In this document: positions 13,071 through 25,850 of the stretch, piece by piece | How the letters are laid out: each line of letters opens with the position of its first letter | Numbering within the stretch: the stretch's first letter is position 1 | From: Datisca glomerata | Taxonomy: Eukaryota; Streptophyta; Magnoliopsida; Cucurbitales; Datiscaceae | Assembly: GCA_003255025.1 (NCBI GenBank) | Contig: QANY01006236.1 | Coordinates: forward strand, 310,001-374,000 | Length of the DNA stretch: 64,000 nt | Reading direction: 5' to 3' | Translations under genes and position numbers: made by a program | Notes under the pieces: generated by a model | Told to the model about the DNA's origin: nothing | The model's input: the letters and a program-made list of their open reading frames with translations, nothing else | Database searches by the model: none

Positions 13071-14995
13071 TATTGGAATATGTCTATAAAGTATACTGTA
13101 ATAATTATTTATTTGTATTTAATTATTTCTTAGACATTTGTATTACTAAATTTTTATGAATAAATTGAAAGTATTATTTTAAATTAAAGCGTGTTTATAA
13201 ATTACTCAAGTCCTAGAACTATTGTCAACGAAAGAAGAGTGATGACAGAAACGTCTCCCCACGAACTCTTCTAAAACAGTTCAGAACGATATTCGCAGTC
13301 TTAGGATGGACTGGGCAATCAAATCCAATTACGACTGTTAGATTGAACCGTTGGATGTCAGTCTTGGGACATAAGAGTGGAGGCTCAAATGGTTAACCTA
13401 GACATGTTATGAGTATGTTGAATAGACCATTAACAATTTAGTTGGAAGCCCAAAACTATTTACCTAGCTATAAATTTAATTGTTACACTTTAAGAGTGTT
13501 TTCGTAATTACCTTAATCCTTAGGTGAATACGTAACTTGACTTGATTAGTTGCAATCTTTGATATGTCAAATGATTGAGTTCAAATTGGCAGGCAATACC
13601 TCGATTGTTAGGATTGTAATTTAGTTAACTGGGAGTTGCATGATTCACATATATGAAAATTCATGGTTGGATTGCGAAAACAACAATATACGTTATGCTT
13701 TATTGATGGGTGTATGAATAAATTAACTTGACCAAGTATTCGATGAAATGAGTCATTGAATAAGACTTATGAATTGTACGAGACAATTCACTATAATGTC
13801 TTTCTCATTCACAGTAAATAAAGGAGTTAAGGAAATAATAACAAGAGGGGTAAAATGATAATTTTATATTTTGCTCTTGTTACTGATATTCACGATGAGT
13901 ATTATGTTAAAATATTTTGTGGACCGTGAAAATAAATAGAGTTTATTTACGCCCACAAAAAACATAGCTCGCATGAATCGAGAGTTGATTCAGCATCGAA
14001 CCTATAGTGGAGTTGTACGATGTCAAAGATTAAATAGATAAAAAATTTATGGAGATAAACTCACCAGGTATTTGAATTCTAAGCTTTGTTCATGTGGATC
14101 TATTCGGTCTCAGAAATAACTCAGAGAACAAGAATAGAAAAACGAACTAAGTTGGACCAAAATGTGTTTTGGTGCCAAGGCATATTTTCTACACCTATAT
14201 GTGATAGGTGATGTCAGTTAAGTTAGTTAAGTGTAATTGTTATATTAAATTAATTATTTATTATTTTCTAATTATTAGATAATTAGTTAAATAAAATTAA
14301 TTAATTAATTAATTGATAATGATAAATTATATTCATCAATTGGATTGATGAATCTCGATACAACTAAAACTTTAGGAGATCATGTAATTTTCGGCAATAA
14401 TATATAATTAGAAGAATTTTTAGAAATTTTATTATATATGGTTATATTTATAAATACCGAAAATTATCCTTTGATAAATATCTAATAGCAATTTGATTGC
14501 AAATAGATAATGAGGATAAGATACAGTTATTATTATTAACACATAAAAGGGAGAGAAAAACGGTTTCTCCTCTCACTACAGTTGTCGCCGAAATTAATCT
14601 AAATAAGGGAATATTTGATTTTTTTTCTTCAATGGTTTTAAGAGTCCACACTCAAATTTTTACGTAAAACTCTTTTGAGATATATTTATGAAATTAACGG
14701 GTAGTTGTTGGTAGACTAATTCAAAAATCGTTCGTGGAAGATCAAGTTCAGAATTTTGATCTTAAAGCTTGAAGAACACGAAGAACGCTCGAGGGAGTTT
14801 CACCATTTCAAAAATTCTCCGATACATAGTAAAGGTGAAAAATCATTTTCTCTTAATCTATTCGTTTCGATATCGTATATGCATGATCAAACTAAATATG
14901 ATTAAATAAGTTAAATTAATTTTTTATATTCGCCCACGAACCGTTCATGGTTCAAATCTAATTTTCTTTAATTTTAAAACCGATCGATCCTAACA
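13071..14995 (+). repeat. Copia 5' LTR
   Basis: A long LTR of about 1.9 kb. Its last 550 bases align with 16965-17556, both ending CCGATCGATCCTAACA. The start is inferred from the TATTGG terminus, the near-match target duplication and the break in the flanking LINE. The bases directly after it (TTGGTGTAGGTTT) are a poor primer-binding site. Confidence 0.7.
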
Positions 14996-15259
14996 ATTGG
15001 TGTAGGTTTAAGATTATGCATATAGATAATTAAAATGAATGTATCGTGAATTTCATGGATATTGACATATGTTTATATGGTAGATTCAAAATTATTTGAA
15101 TATGTTTTGTGATTGAATCGTGAACTATTGGCTCTAGGTGTTTTTTATTTAGAATTGATGTACGCCGAATTTGAGGCATAGGAATTTATGTAATTTAATT
15201 ATTGCAATTGTTATAAATTTTAACAAATGTTGTTGATCATACGTTATGTGAATGAGATG

Positions 15260-16945
15260 GAGATCATGGGTGCTTAGGTCGATGGCGAGACTCAAGTGGA
15301 TATGATCCTAGAGACTTTACCCAGTACATTTGAGAACTTCAAGCTTAATTATTCGATGAATAAGCTGAACTACTCACTTCCTGAGCTCATGAAGGAGCTG
15401 CAAGCTGATGAGACCTCGTTTCTGAAGGGCAAGAGGAAATCTCGAGAGGCTAACTTTACTAAAATTATGTCTACCATCTCTCGCTCTAAGAAGAAACAGA
15501 GAAGGGGTCCAAGGAAAGCGAAGAAGCAGAAGTCGAGAGCTGTCAAAGGCAAGAGCACCACGAGAGTAGACAAGTCGAAAGATAAGTGTCATCACTGTGG
15601 AGTTGTTGGTTATTGGAAACGCAACTGCCCAGAGTATCTCAAAGGGTTGAGATCTAAAGGGGTTCAGGGAAATCAGAAGGCTTGACGAAGGCGTTCAAAT
15701 TCCACTCGGGAATGAAGCACTAGTATCGGTCGAATCAGTGAAAACTTTTAAATTATGGTTTGAGAAATATTTTATTATTTTGCGTGATGTTTATTATGTC
15801 CCAAGTTTTTGGAAGAATTTGATTTCGATTGGTGCATAATTGAGCAATGATTTGATCTAAAATTCATTTATACATATATTTGTATTTTTAGAAATGAATA
15901 CTTAATTACTATCGCACGAATGATTAATAAATTGTATCACGTAAAACCTGTAGTACTCATGATTTGTGACATTGAAGTGAATATCTATTCACATAGGGAT
16001 AGTAAAATGTTAAAGTATGACTCAACTGATCTAACATATTTGTGGCACTTATGTCTTGGACATATTAGCCTAAACATAATTAAAAGACTTGTGAAAGATG
16101 GTCCTTTTCAATCTTTAAGTATGGGTTCACTCCCCACATGTGAATCCTATATAAAAGGTAAAATGATTAAGAGACCTTTTTCAGCAAAAGGTGAAAGAGT
16201 CATTCAATGCCTTGAACTCATACATAGTGATATATGTGAGCCATTGAATGTCCAAGCAAGAGGAGGATATGGATATTTCATAACCTTCACTGACGACTAC
16301 TCACGTTTTGGTCATGTTTATCTAACGCATCAAAAGTATGAAATCTTTGAAAAGTTCAAAGAATATAAGGCCTTAATAAGCAATTAAAAAAATAAATCAA
16401 AACATTACGATCTAATCGTGGTGGAGAGTACTTGATAGGAGAGTTCGATGACTTTCTTAAGAAAGAAGGTATTATTTCTCAGCTTACAACACCTGGAATG
16501 TCACAGCAATATGGTGCTTCAGAGAGAAGGAATTGAACTCTGATGGATATAGTTAGATCCATGATAAGTTAATCATCCCTCCCAGATTCATTTTGGGGAT
16601 ATGCCTTACTAACAACGGCATATATTCTAAATCAAGTTCTGTCAAAGACAGTGCTTGGTACACCATATGAAAGATGGTATGGGCGAAAGTTGTCCGTTCA
16701 CCATTTTAGGATATGGGGTTTCCCAAAACATGTTCTAAGATCGAAGACAGACAAGTTGGCCAGTCGTTCAGAATTGTGTATGTTTGTAGGATATCCTATG
16801 GGAATAAAATGGTCTATCTTCTACAATATGACTGACAAGAAAACATTCGTTAGCACGAATGCTCATTTTCTTAAAGAATATCATATTAAAAGTGTACGTC
16901 CGAGAAGCACAGTTGTGCTAGATGAATTATTGAGTGGGAGAATAT
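15260..16945 (+). pseudogene. Copia gag-integrase polyprotein remnant
   Basis: The gag part (open frame 15296-15685) has a lysine-rich tail and a CCHC zinc knuckle (CHHCGVVGYWKRNCP). After a stop, a piece matching the end of the protease region follows (about 15690-15840), but the protease active-site triad is absent. The integrase part (15920-16387) keeps WHLCLGH and the first Cys of the zinc-binding pair, while the second Cys is Tyr (TCESYI). Catalytic Asp residues lie in LIHSDICEP and TFTDDYSR. After a frameshift at about 16385 the third catalytic region (QYGASERRN) is followed by a stop. A further open piece (16651-16995) is the integrase C-terminus and connection. RT and RNase H are deleted. 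The family call is firm. Confidence 0.85.
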
Positions 16946-16964
16946 CAACTCCCCATCAGAAATT

Positions 16965-17556
16965 AAAAATTTATAATATATGGGTATATTTGTAAATACA
17001 AAAAATTATCATTTGATAAATATCTAATAGCAATTTGATTGCAAAGAGATAATGAGGATTAGATATAGTTGTTGTTATCAACACACAAAAGGAAGAGAAA
17101 ACCGTTTTCTCCTCTCACTATTGCCATCAAAATTAATCTGAAGAAAGGAAGATTTGATTTTTCTTCTTCAATCGTTTTGAGAGCCCACATCAAATTCTTG
17201 CATAAAATTCTTCTGAGATATATTTCTGAAATTAACGGGTGGTTACTGGTGAACTAATTCAGAAATCGTTCGTGGAAGATCAAGTTTGTGTTTTTTATTT
17301 TAAAGCTTGAAGAATATGAAGAACGCTCGTGGAAGTTCCACCAGTTCAGAAATTCTCCAATACAGAGTAAAGGTGAAAAATCATCTCCCTTAATATATTA
17401 GTTTTAATATCGTATATGCATGATCAAACTAAAATTAGTTTTAAATTATTTAAAATGGTTAAATAAGTTAAATCGAATTTTTTTATATTCCGCCTCCGAA
17501 CCGTTTCGTGGTTCAAATCTAATTTTCTTTAATTTTAAAACCGATCGATCCTAACA
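16965..17556 (+). repeat. Copia 3' LTR, 5'-truncated
   Basis: Aligns along its length with 14430-14995 and ends at the same CTAACA. The first part of the LTR and the RT/RNase H region before it are gone, as expected from one internal deletion. Confidence 0.8.
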
Positions 17557-18800
17557 CATATTCCCTAAGAATTGAAAGTAGCAAACTTTATTGAGAACAA
17601 TGGGTGGGAGAAGTCCATACTAGAGAACTATTTTTTTGATGATGATGTTAATCTTATTACTTCTATTCCTCTGGTAGGACATTCTTGTATGGATAAATTG
17701 ATTTGGCACTTTGATTATAATGGTGTTTACAAAGTGAAAGGTGGTATATGGTGGCTTTATATAAGGATGAGGATAATGAGAGTAGTTGAAAACCTTCTTG
17801 AGTGGTGGAAGAGGTTGTAGAATATTCATATTCACCCTAAAATTAAAGTCTTCTTATGAAAAGTCTCAAATAATATTTTACCTACTTTTTCAACTTAGAC
17901 AGGAGAAGGATAGATAGTAGAAAGAATTGTGTCTTTTGTGGTAAAATGAAATATGTAGCGCATGCTCTATTTTTATGTTCCCATATTAAAAGGGTGTGGA
18001 AAGATTTGCCAGCTCTTTGAGTGGGGGTATTTTATTTGAATTTGAAGATTCTAGAGATCCCCTTGACTTCCTAGAAATGAATTTTTTCAATATTATTTTC
18101 CATGACTTAGCTATGGCTGTTTGTTTATGTTGGTTTATATGGTTCTCTAGAAATTCTTGGATTCACAAAGGGATGGGTTTGCAGGAGGATGAAATTATTT
18201 GTAGGGCTGCGATTTATCTGCAGGAGTGGGCTGATTTACATCATCGGGTTGCTGGAAAATTAAAAGATAGAGGAGCAGCCGCAGATAGGTGGTCGAGACT
18301 TGAGAGGGATTCGTTGAAGCTGAATGTGGATGCATCATTTTCATCGAAAGGCACCGGACTTGGTATTATCGTGAGGAACTACAAGAGGTTGGTGGTCCTT
18401 GCAGCTTCTATCTTCATAGATGCCAACCTTGATGTTTTTGCAGCATATGTTTCAACCATTTTAGAAGGACTCAAGCTTGCACGTGGAAAGAATGTGGTTA
18501 TGAATGTCATTGAAACAGATTCAACACAAAAGCCCACATGGCTATTCATTCACCAAATCCAAGTCTGGCAAAATGAGGTAATATTGTTCTGGCTATCAAG
18601 AAGGAGCTAGAATCTCATCCGAATTTATTGTGAACCATGTTTCGAGAACTTGTAATTTGATTCTTGATAGACTAGCCTGTTTAACGGTTGTAAACTTATT
18701 TTCTTTTATTTGGGTGGATGTTACACCTTCCATTTTTGAAGACATTTGTTCATTTGAGTAGTTTCTTTAATACAATTATCGTTTCAAAAAATAAAAAAGT
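17557..18800 (+). pseudogene. LINE (L1-type) ORF2 fragment, right part with RNase H domain
   Basis: Continues the LINE cut at 13070, with one small frame change near the junction. KVANFIENNGWEKSILENYF and the following DKLIWHFDYNGVYKVK match the plant L1 region after RT. The next stretch has a zf-RVT-like motif (HPKIKVFL, then NNILPTF, with a stop between). The last open frame (17996-18610) carries a type I RNase H domain with LKLNVDASFSSKGTGLGIIVRN, a Glu in TILEGLKLA and an IETDS motif. The 3' untranslated part ends with an A-rich tract near 18786-18800, the usual LINE tail. Multiple stops make it a dead copy. Confidence 0.8.
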
Positions 18801-19440
18801 TTCTTCTTTGAAGATATATTTTATATGGATTCGGATTTGCTGCAGTTGATTTTTTTAACTATCAAAAATCGATGATCTAGATTATCTAATTCGATCTGAC
18901 CCCAGATCAACTCATTAAAAATAAATTTTACACTTTGCCTTATGACCTAGTCTAAATTATTCAAATCATAACAAATGGCCTGATTTAGTCAATCTTCGCT
19001 CTCCTATTGGTTTTTCGAGAAATTCATCATCCATTATATATAGAACAATAGTTTGTGTGGTCTTGTTTGTAGAATAACAAAAGCATATTACCTTTGGATA
19101 TTTATTTTTTGACCTATTGGCTATTAGTAATGAGTAAACAATAATTTTTCAAGTATAGTAAATTAATGGAAGTCTTTTTTAATTTCATTTTACCAAGTTC
19201 AATGTTAGTCAAATTAGCCAACATTTCTATGTTTCGATACAACAACAAGGTATTATTTGTAATGAGTAGTTTGTTGGTTGGTTAGTTGGTCACATTTTAT
19301 TCATGAAATAGGTTGGATTGGTATTGACACTACTACCCAATTTATTTTTCACGACGGGGAATTCTCGTTGTGAAAAATAATTTACGATAGAAATCAATGA
19401 TAGTAACCAACTATGTAGAAACTGACCACACCTCTTCCAT
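18801..19440. other. Intergenic DNA, no gene recognised
   Basis: Low-complexity, AT-rich sequence. A short near-palindrome lies around 19350-19375 (CACGACGGGGAATTCTCGTTGTG). No coding or structural feature can be supported beyond that. Confidence 0.45.
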
Positions 19441-19449
19441 ACCAGAAAC

Positions 19450-19812
19450 GGAGGGTTTAAGACTTGAACAACTTGACTCGATGCATTATTCAGGGTAGCA
19501 GAATTTTGACTAGTAGTGACTGAAGTAACAAGATATTTTTCTAGGCAAACAACGGTGCCATGAAGGTAATCTTCTAAACCATAGGCATTTACAGTAGATA
19601 GAACCTGGGATCGTAAAAAAAAATAAAGCTGTTGTGATCGAGCTTGATAGTAATTGGAATTAGGTTTTTGGGAAGAATATTAAGCATATATGTGATCGGC
19701 ATGCAAGATGGTGGAGGAGTTGAGGAAGATGGAACATAAGCTGTTATAGGAGCGAGTGGGGAAGAAGAATCAAGGATTGTCGATTTAAGAGTTGTTGAAG
19801 AATCAGACACCT
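19450..19812 (-). pseudogene. Copia gag N-terminal remnant
   Basis: On the minus strand the frame opens MSDSSTTLKSTILDSSSPLA, followed by a Ser/Pro/Thr-rich stretch. It then has ITIKLDHNS and, in a shifted frame, RSQVLSTVNAYGLEDYLHGT. The last pattern is the start of the gag domain of plant Ty1/copia elements. It begins about 50 bases after a tRNA-Met primer-binding site and an LTR, confirming the order LTR-PBS-gag on the minus strand. It is cut off near 19440, so protease, integrase and RT are absent. Confidence 0.75.
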
Positions 19813-19863
19813 TGTGAAGGTAGAGAAAGAAATCACGAGAAAAAATCTACAAAGAGTACCTTA

Positions 19864-19875
19864 GCTCTGATACCA
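19864..19875 (-). other. Copia primer-binding site (tRNA-Met)
   Basis: On the minus strand this is TGGTATCAGAGC, the standard initiator tRNA-Met primer-binding site, directly following the LTR end CTCTTCA. Confidence 0.88.
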
Positions 19876-20111
19876 TGAAGAGAAAGGCAAAACATAGAGT
19901 ATTGTTTCTGAATTTGTCTCTTACTTTCATTAATAATTAACTAAAACACAGAGGATTACATTAAATACATTAAGAGATTGAGGAGAAGCAAGCTAACTAA
20001 ACTAATTGTCTTCTAACAGATTGTACACGTGGACAAAGTTGATATAACAGCTTTGCCATGTAAGCATTGCTGACTAGGTACAATAATTATCATTAACTAA
20101 TTCCTTCTCTA
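19876..20111 (-). mobile_element. Copia LTR (single, attached to truncated gag)
   Basis: On the plus strand it starts TGAAGAGA and ends near CTCTA/CTATCA, giving an LTR of about 236-239 bp that reads TGATAGAG...CTCTTCA on the minus strand. The primer-binding site and gag lie on its expected side. Its outer end abuts or is cut by a Helitron-like element starting at about 20112, so no target duplication can be read. Confidence 0.72.
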
Positions 20112-21593
20112 TCAATACTATACATAAAAATATAGAGGGGGAAACGTTTTTAGACAATATTACTCCCAAGTACCTTTTAGATTTTCTACGGTATCATTAA
20201 ACTCATACTAAACATGTAAAATTGTTTATAAGAGTTTTTGAACCATTTTGAATATATATGGTATGAATAAATGGAGCTAAGAGGGAAAAAATATTTTTGG
20301 ACATCGATTTGCCCCTACTACTTTATGGAATTCCATATTTTGTCCTTCATTAGTGTTAATATTAAATAATAATAACTATAAATTAAATGATTAATAATCA
20401 ATTGTTAACTTAAAATTTAATTATGATACATACATTAACAAGACTCGTGAAAAAATGTCAAATCATAATCAAATGTAAATCTATTAGTTAAAACGTGTAA
20501 TTAAACAAATAGAGTTTGAAACGACTATATACATTTGAGTGAAATCTAATATCATTTTATAATCTCGACAAAAACACAATAGTCTATGTTTTTATTTTTC
20601 ACATCTATGTTTAGCTATTGCATGACACAATAGTCTATGTTTTTATTTTTTACATCTATGTTTAGTTATTGCATGTTTAGTACTTTTTCATCTTTTGAGT
20701 TACTAAAATAATAAAATTTGTATTATTTAATTTATCATGTGCAACACACATAATAAGAAATATTTTATTAATATATGTTGTATCGATGAATATATGAGGT
20801 CATAATTTAACATTATCTATTCAAAATATATTCAAACTATGTGCATCACATGTGAAAGTGAACTGCCATATATGAAAGTGTGTAAATGAGAGAAACATTT
20901 TTAGATTATACTACCTCTGACCTTTTTAATTTTCTACAGTATCATCTAACTCAAAAATACAAAATCGTTTGAAGAGTTTAATTAAGCCACTTTCTTGTTT
21001 ATAAGTGTAGTAGTGGGGGAATATTTTTGGACAATACTACCCTCGACTACATTTTAGATTTCTACAGTATACTTAATCTTAAATTAAACATACAAAATCA
21101 TTTGAAGAGTTTTCAGTCATTTTGAGTATATATAAAAGTGTAGAAGTAGGGAAAACACTTAAAAATATCCCAACTACCTTTTGGAGAGTCTTTCAATCAT
21201 TTTATTTAAATTATTGTCTTTAGCTATATTTCTCCTCACTATTACTATTTAAATATCAAAAGACAAATTACATGCAAATAATAAGTCTCAAATTAATCCA
21301 AAATTTCGTGATGGATAACAATTGGTTTTCCTTTACCATTAAAAAGTGAAGCCTATCTTGCTAGGAAGAAATCAAAAGTTGGCAAGTTAAACTATAGTAC
21401 TGCTTAAGTGGTAGGATCATTTAAATTATAATTCAGGTTTGTTAATTACATTGTCGTTTTTTTAATTAAGATTGTAACATTAAAATAAGTAATTGTATCA
21501 TGAAACTCACATTAATTATTAAAACCGAATAATTATAAACCGATGTGTTGTATGCTAGCTCAAACATGTGCAAAGCACGTTTTGTATATCTAG
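20112..21593 (+). mobile_element. Non-autonomous Helitron-like element
   Basis: The 5' end starts TCAATACTATACAT with a preceding A. The 3' end has a short hairpin (GTGC AAA GCAC, about 21568-21578) followed after 11 bases by CTAG (21590-21593) and then a host T. A|T insertion, a 5' TC, a 3' hairpin and a CTRR end without target duplication are Helitron hallmarks. No Rep/helicase is present. Two further copies of the 5' end motif lie inside at about 20880 and 21005, suggesting repeated or nested insertion. Assignment rests on the ends only. Confidence 0.55.
20575..20676. repeat. Tandem duplication, two 51-bp units
   Basis: Two adjacent copies (20575-20625 and 20626-20676) beginning CACAATAGTCTATG differ at only a few positions. 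They lie inside the Helitron-like element. Confidence 0.8.
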
Positions 21594-22849
21594 TTTCTTA
21601 CGGTAGTTCGTTTCTTTGCCATGATTTCTCATTTTTTTCAAACCAGTCTTCTTCCTCAACATCTGACATCACATAGCTTAGAATCACGTTTCACAATTAT
21701 TCTAATGATCTGTTGTTTTTTATTACGTATCTTCGAAATAAGTAGTTTCTTTGTTTTCTGTCAAACTATTATTCATATAAATAAATAATTTCAACTTTCA
21801 CTTAGTAATTTATTATTTTATTTGCATGCTTGCAACATATAAATTTTGAAGATTAATTTATTTTCGAGTATTTTATGTTTGCATCAAAGCAAAAAAATAG
21901 ACGACCAAGGAGGTATAAACTTTTCTAATAGCTTGGAAGTAAAAATGAATATATGTATGCATTTATATATATTATCAACGTGATGCTCCTTGGTCAGATG
22001 ATTAAGAGATTGACAAATACCACATACGATCAACAAAAAAGTACTTATATAATCACATCAAAACCACGAAAGCGAGTTGTTAAGAAAAAGGTGAAACCAT
22101 ATAAATACGATCTGAAATAGTAAACAATGTTTGATAATATTTCAGAAAGCCAATAGGAATTTCTCGAGATCTAAAACCCCCAATAACTTTCGGGGGCCAC
22201 ACACACACATATATATATGTATGTATCGTAACTATATGTGTCAATCTAATTTACGTATAACAAACTATAATCAAGACGTAGGTTTTAATTTCATCCACTC
22301 ATAAATATATGTACAATAAGACTAGATCAATCTCATTGAGCATATAATATTAGACTTGTTTTTAACAAAATTAGATTTTGTTATAAAGAAACGAAAGCAC
22401 ATGCATATATGAAGGATGTCTTCTTTTACCTCTTATAAAATAAAACACCTTGTTGGTCACAATTAAACACAAAAAAATAGACTAGACTTGTTTGTTAATG
22501 AAATGCACAATGAGAGTTTTGCAAGAAAATGAATTATAAGGAGACAAAAATATTAATTAATTTCTTAACCAAATTATTGGAATCATTAATTAATTAATAT
22601 ATAGCTACCCATGCTAAAAAATAATATCTGTATGTATTGACAATGACAAAAAGTAATTTACAAACATTTATTACGTCTCAGAAATGATCAAATCATATAA
22701 TCAATCAAGAGAAAAAAAAAAAGACAACATCTATAATGAAATAAAAGAAAATTGTAATGAAAACGTGTAAGGTACATATAATTGTGGAAGAAATAAAAGA
22801 AAATTGTTATATGATATTTATTATAATTATTATTAATCGATAGTGTACA
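21594..22849. other. AT-rich intergenic DNA, no gene recognised
   Basis: No coding similarity is seen. A CA/TA microsatellite occurs around 22198-22225. Nothing else could be supported. Confidence 0.5.
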
Positions 22850-24020
22850 TGATAATATTATATAAAAGTTAAAATGTAAAATACACTATTGTATTTTGAT
22901 GAAACTATAAATTATATCTTTATATTTTTTTCTTCATATTTTTATATCTCTTCACTTTGACTGAACTATAAAATATATCATTCTGTGACATCTTTTGGTT
23001 AAAAAATTATCTCCATCTATTTACATCCATTTCCCCCAATTTTCTCCATTATTTCCTTTCATTTTCATCTATTTCCCCTCATTTTCAATTTCAATACATT
23101 TTTCAGATCTAATTTTTTTGTTTTCCTTCAATGATTTTTTTGCTTTATTCTAAAAAAATCTTCTTTATTCTTAAAAAAATATGCTACTCAAAAATTGGTT
23201 TATCATAAAAAAATCCGCTACTGAAAAAATTTTCATAATAAAATTTCAATAAACTAAGTTATATTTTTTATTTTTTTCAATCATATGAATAATATATTTG
23301 TAATTTATTTTTAATAGAAAATCATTGAGACGTTAGTTTCAGTTCAATAAAAAATCTAAAAAATGAATAAAATGTTTGAATTACATTTACCATATAACAA
23401 TCTTCACTACTTATCATGAATTTTTTGGAGAGTCAAGTTCCGTGAAATCCTATAGAAAATGTCATTAAAAAGTGAAGAGCAGTTTACATAATTTGAAAAG
23501 AAAAATAAAATTTAGAGAGACGATGAAGAAATTATAAAATTATAGTAAAAATAAATTAAAAATACAAAAACTTTCTCACAAAATTCTCTACGACTGGAAC
23601 GATCTAAAATAGAAATAACTTGTAAGTAGAACTACTCACAAAAAAAACGTCCAAGTAATAGAGATTATATTTTTAATCATATGAATAAAATGAATTTTTT
23701 AAGAATAAAGTAAAAAAAAATCATTACAGTATGAATAAAACATTTTTTTTAAGAATAAATAAGATTTTTTTAAGAATAAAGTAAAAAAATCATTAAACGA
23801 AAGAAAAAAAAAACAGATCTAGCAAATGTGTTGAAAGTGAAAATGAGGAAAATAATTGAGGAAATTGAGTAAAATATATTAAGTTAATTTCTCTGTTAAA
23901 TTTAACCAAAATATGTCTCGGAGGGGTATAAAAATATGGAAAAAAAGTATAAATATATAATTTATAGTTTCATCAAAGAACAATGATGTATTTTATATTT
24001 TAGTCTTATATAAAAAATAA
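22850..24020. mobile_element. Long terminal-inverted-repeat element (MULE-like or foldback, non-coding)
   Basis: The left arm (about 22850-23190) and the right arm (about 23690-24020) are reverse complements over roughly 300 bp with moderate divergence. Matched landmarks include GATGAAACTATAAATTATAT on the left and its complement around 23958-23977, the paired AGATCTA / TAGATCT stretches, and the poly-T/poly-A blocks nearer the centre. The 500-bp centre has no open frame. Long inverted repeats and AT-rich content suggest a MULE-derived MITE or a Foldback element. The 9-bp target duplication that would decide for MULE is not visible, so the class is uncertain. Confidence 0.6.
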
Positions 24021-25850
24021 TGTAATTTAAAGAAATACGTGAATTAATGATCAATATATTTCATATTGTCGGAATCCTAGCGATTTTCAATATTTAATGA
24101 TATCAATATTTAATGATATCATATAACATTATTCGTAATACAATAAGAAAAAGAGAGAAAATTAGGACATTTGGAGGGACCTACACCCAAAAACATTATG
24201 AAGAGGGACACTCAATCATCAATACTGTCCAGATTAAATGTCACGCACCAAGCCTTTATTCGTATTATACTCAGATAAAACTGTAATTAATTAATTATAT
24301 TCATTTAAAACTTAAATAATTAGTTGATTAATTAATTATTAATTTAATTTCGGCTACTTATAGATGTAGTTGAACTACATAATCATGTTCTTATTCGGAA
24401 ACGCCGAACCCGTGCCATGTGATTCTCTCCTGCTTTTGCGGCTAGTGGCCTTCCTACCCCCCTCTATTTTAATTTTATATTTTTTGTATTATTTGATTTT
24501 TTTTCTTTTATTTTTCTAAACAAGAACATGCTATTTTTTAATTCATTTTTATCCAATAAAAAAGTAAAACTTCTTTCCTTAATTATCTTTATTATCCACG
24601 ATACATCCTTCATGCCCTAGCCATGATTTCTTTAAGATCGTGATATTTATCCGAATGATACTGATTCGTGAATTATATTTGATTTGATTGTTTAAATTTT
24701 ATCACGCGTAATTTTATCTATACTTATAAATTGCTTCAAATAATTATACGCTTTACTTTCTAATAAAAAGATTCTAGTTAATCTAGGTATGAAATTTAGT
24801 TTTTATACTTAAAAAATAAATAATTTTATTTATTTTAATTAAAATAAAATTACTTTTTTAGAAAAGGTCTAAATTTGGCCTAACCCTAAAATGTCCAATA
24901 TAACATCTTACCAACAACTTTGAAAAGAAAAACACACAAGCAAATATGGTGGAAAGAGACATGTCCTTAAGTTAAATCTTTATTAATCTAATTATAAACA
25001 ACAAATAAATATGTTTAATTAGTGTAATGGTTTCGTGGACCCGAATTATTTTTAACAAAAAAGAAACTACAAAAGTAAAAGGAAGTAATTATGAAAAAGA
25101 AAAATACACAAAAAGAATGGGAAAAGGTCACAAACAAATCTCTATGGTCAAACATGGAATACGTAATCGATTGAGTCGCTAATTGATTTTCTCACAATCT
25201 AAAATCATATCACCTTTATGATTTTTATTTTTAATTAATAAACAAACTATTATTTTATTGTTCAAGAATAAATTTTAATTTCTCAAAATTAGAATTACGG
25301 TAACGTCACTCCCATGCTTAGTATGATCATCATGATTATCGAATATGATCAAGACTATATTTCAATGAAAACATTTAAGAGAAACAAATTAATTTCTAAA
25401 TATCACATTTGTCTCATTGTTTTAATAAATCAAATACGGAATCATCTCATATATTTACTCAGCTTATAAAAAATAAATTATTATTTGAGTAAAATTTTGA
25501 AAAGAATTAATAATAAAATGAGATGATATGATAGCTAAAAGATTAGATTTCAAAGTGCATTACAGATAATCGAAATTAATAGGTAGTCACCATATCCAAT
25601 CCATCACAAAAGTTAAAAGCTTTGGAGATTTTGTTCAAATATTCAATCTTTGAAAGACCCCCCACTTCTCTGAAAATTCCTCCAAGAACAACAAAAAAGA
25701 AATAGAGAAAAAAAATCTCATTTTGTCCGAAAATTCTCATTTTTTTGTTAAATATAATTAATTAACTAAATTTTGACTAATTATTTCCTCAATCTTTATT
25801 TTAAGCTGTGCTCTGTTGCTTCAGTCTATTTCATGTCGGCTTCTTCGCAT
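24021..25850. other. AT-rich intergenic DNA upstream of the ARF gene
   Basis: No gene is recognised. A short tandem pair of a 16-bp unit (TCAATATTTAATGATA) lies around 24087-24119. The last few hundred bases must contain the ARF promoter, but no core promoter element could be fixed with confidence. Confidence 0.45.

Larger units (their letters stand above)
13071..17556 (+). mobile_element. Ty1/copia retrotransposon, internally deleted, nested in a LINE
   Basis: The LTR at the left runs from TATTGG (13071, a mutated TGTTGG) to CTAACA (14995). The right LTR remnant ends at the same CTAACA (17556). The 5 bases before the element are CATAC and those after are CATAT, a target duplication with one mismatch. 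LINE coding sequence continues on both sides. Inside are gag, integrase and connection remnants, while reverse transcriptase, RNase H and the first two-thirds of the right LTR are missing. The two LTR copies have many differences where they overlap, so the insertion is old. It is not autonomous. Confidence 0.82.
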
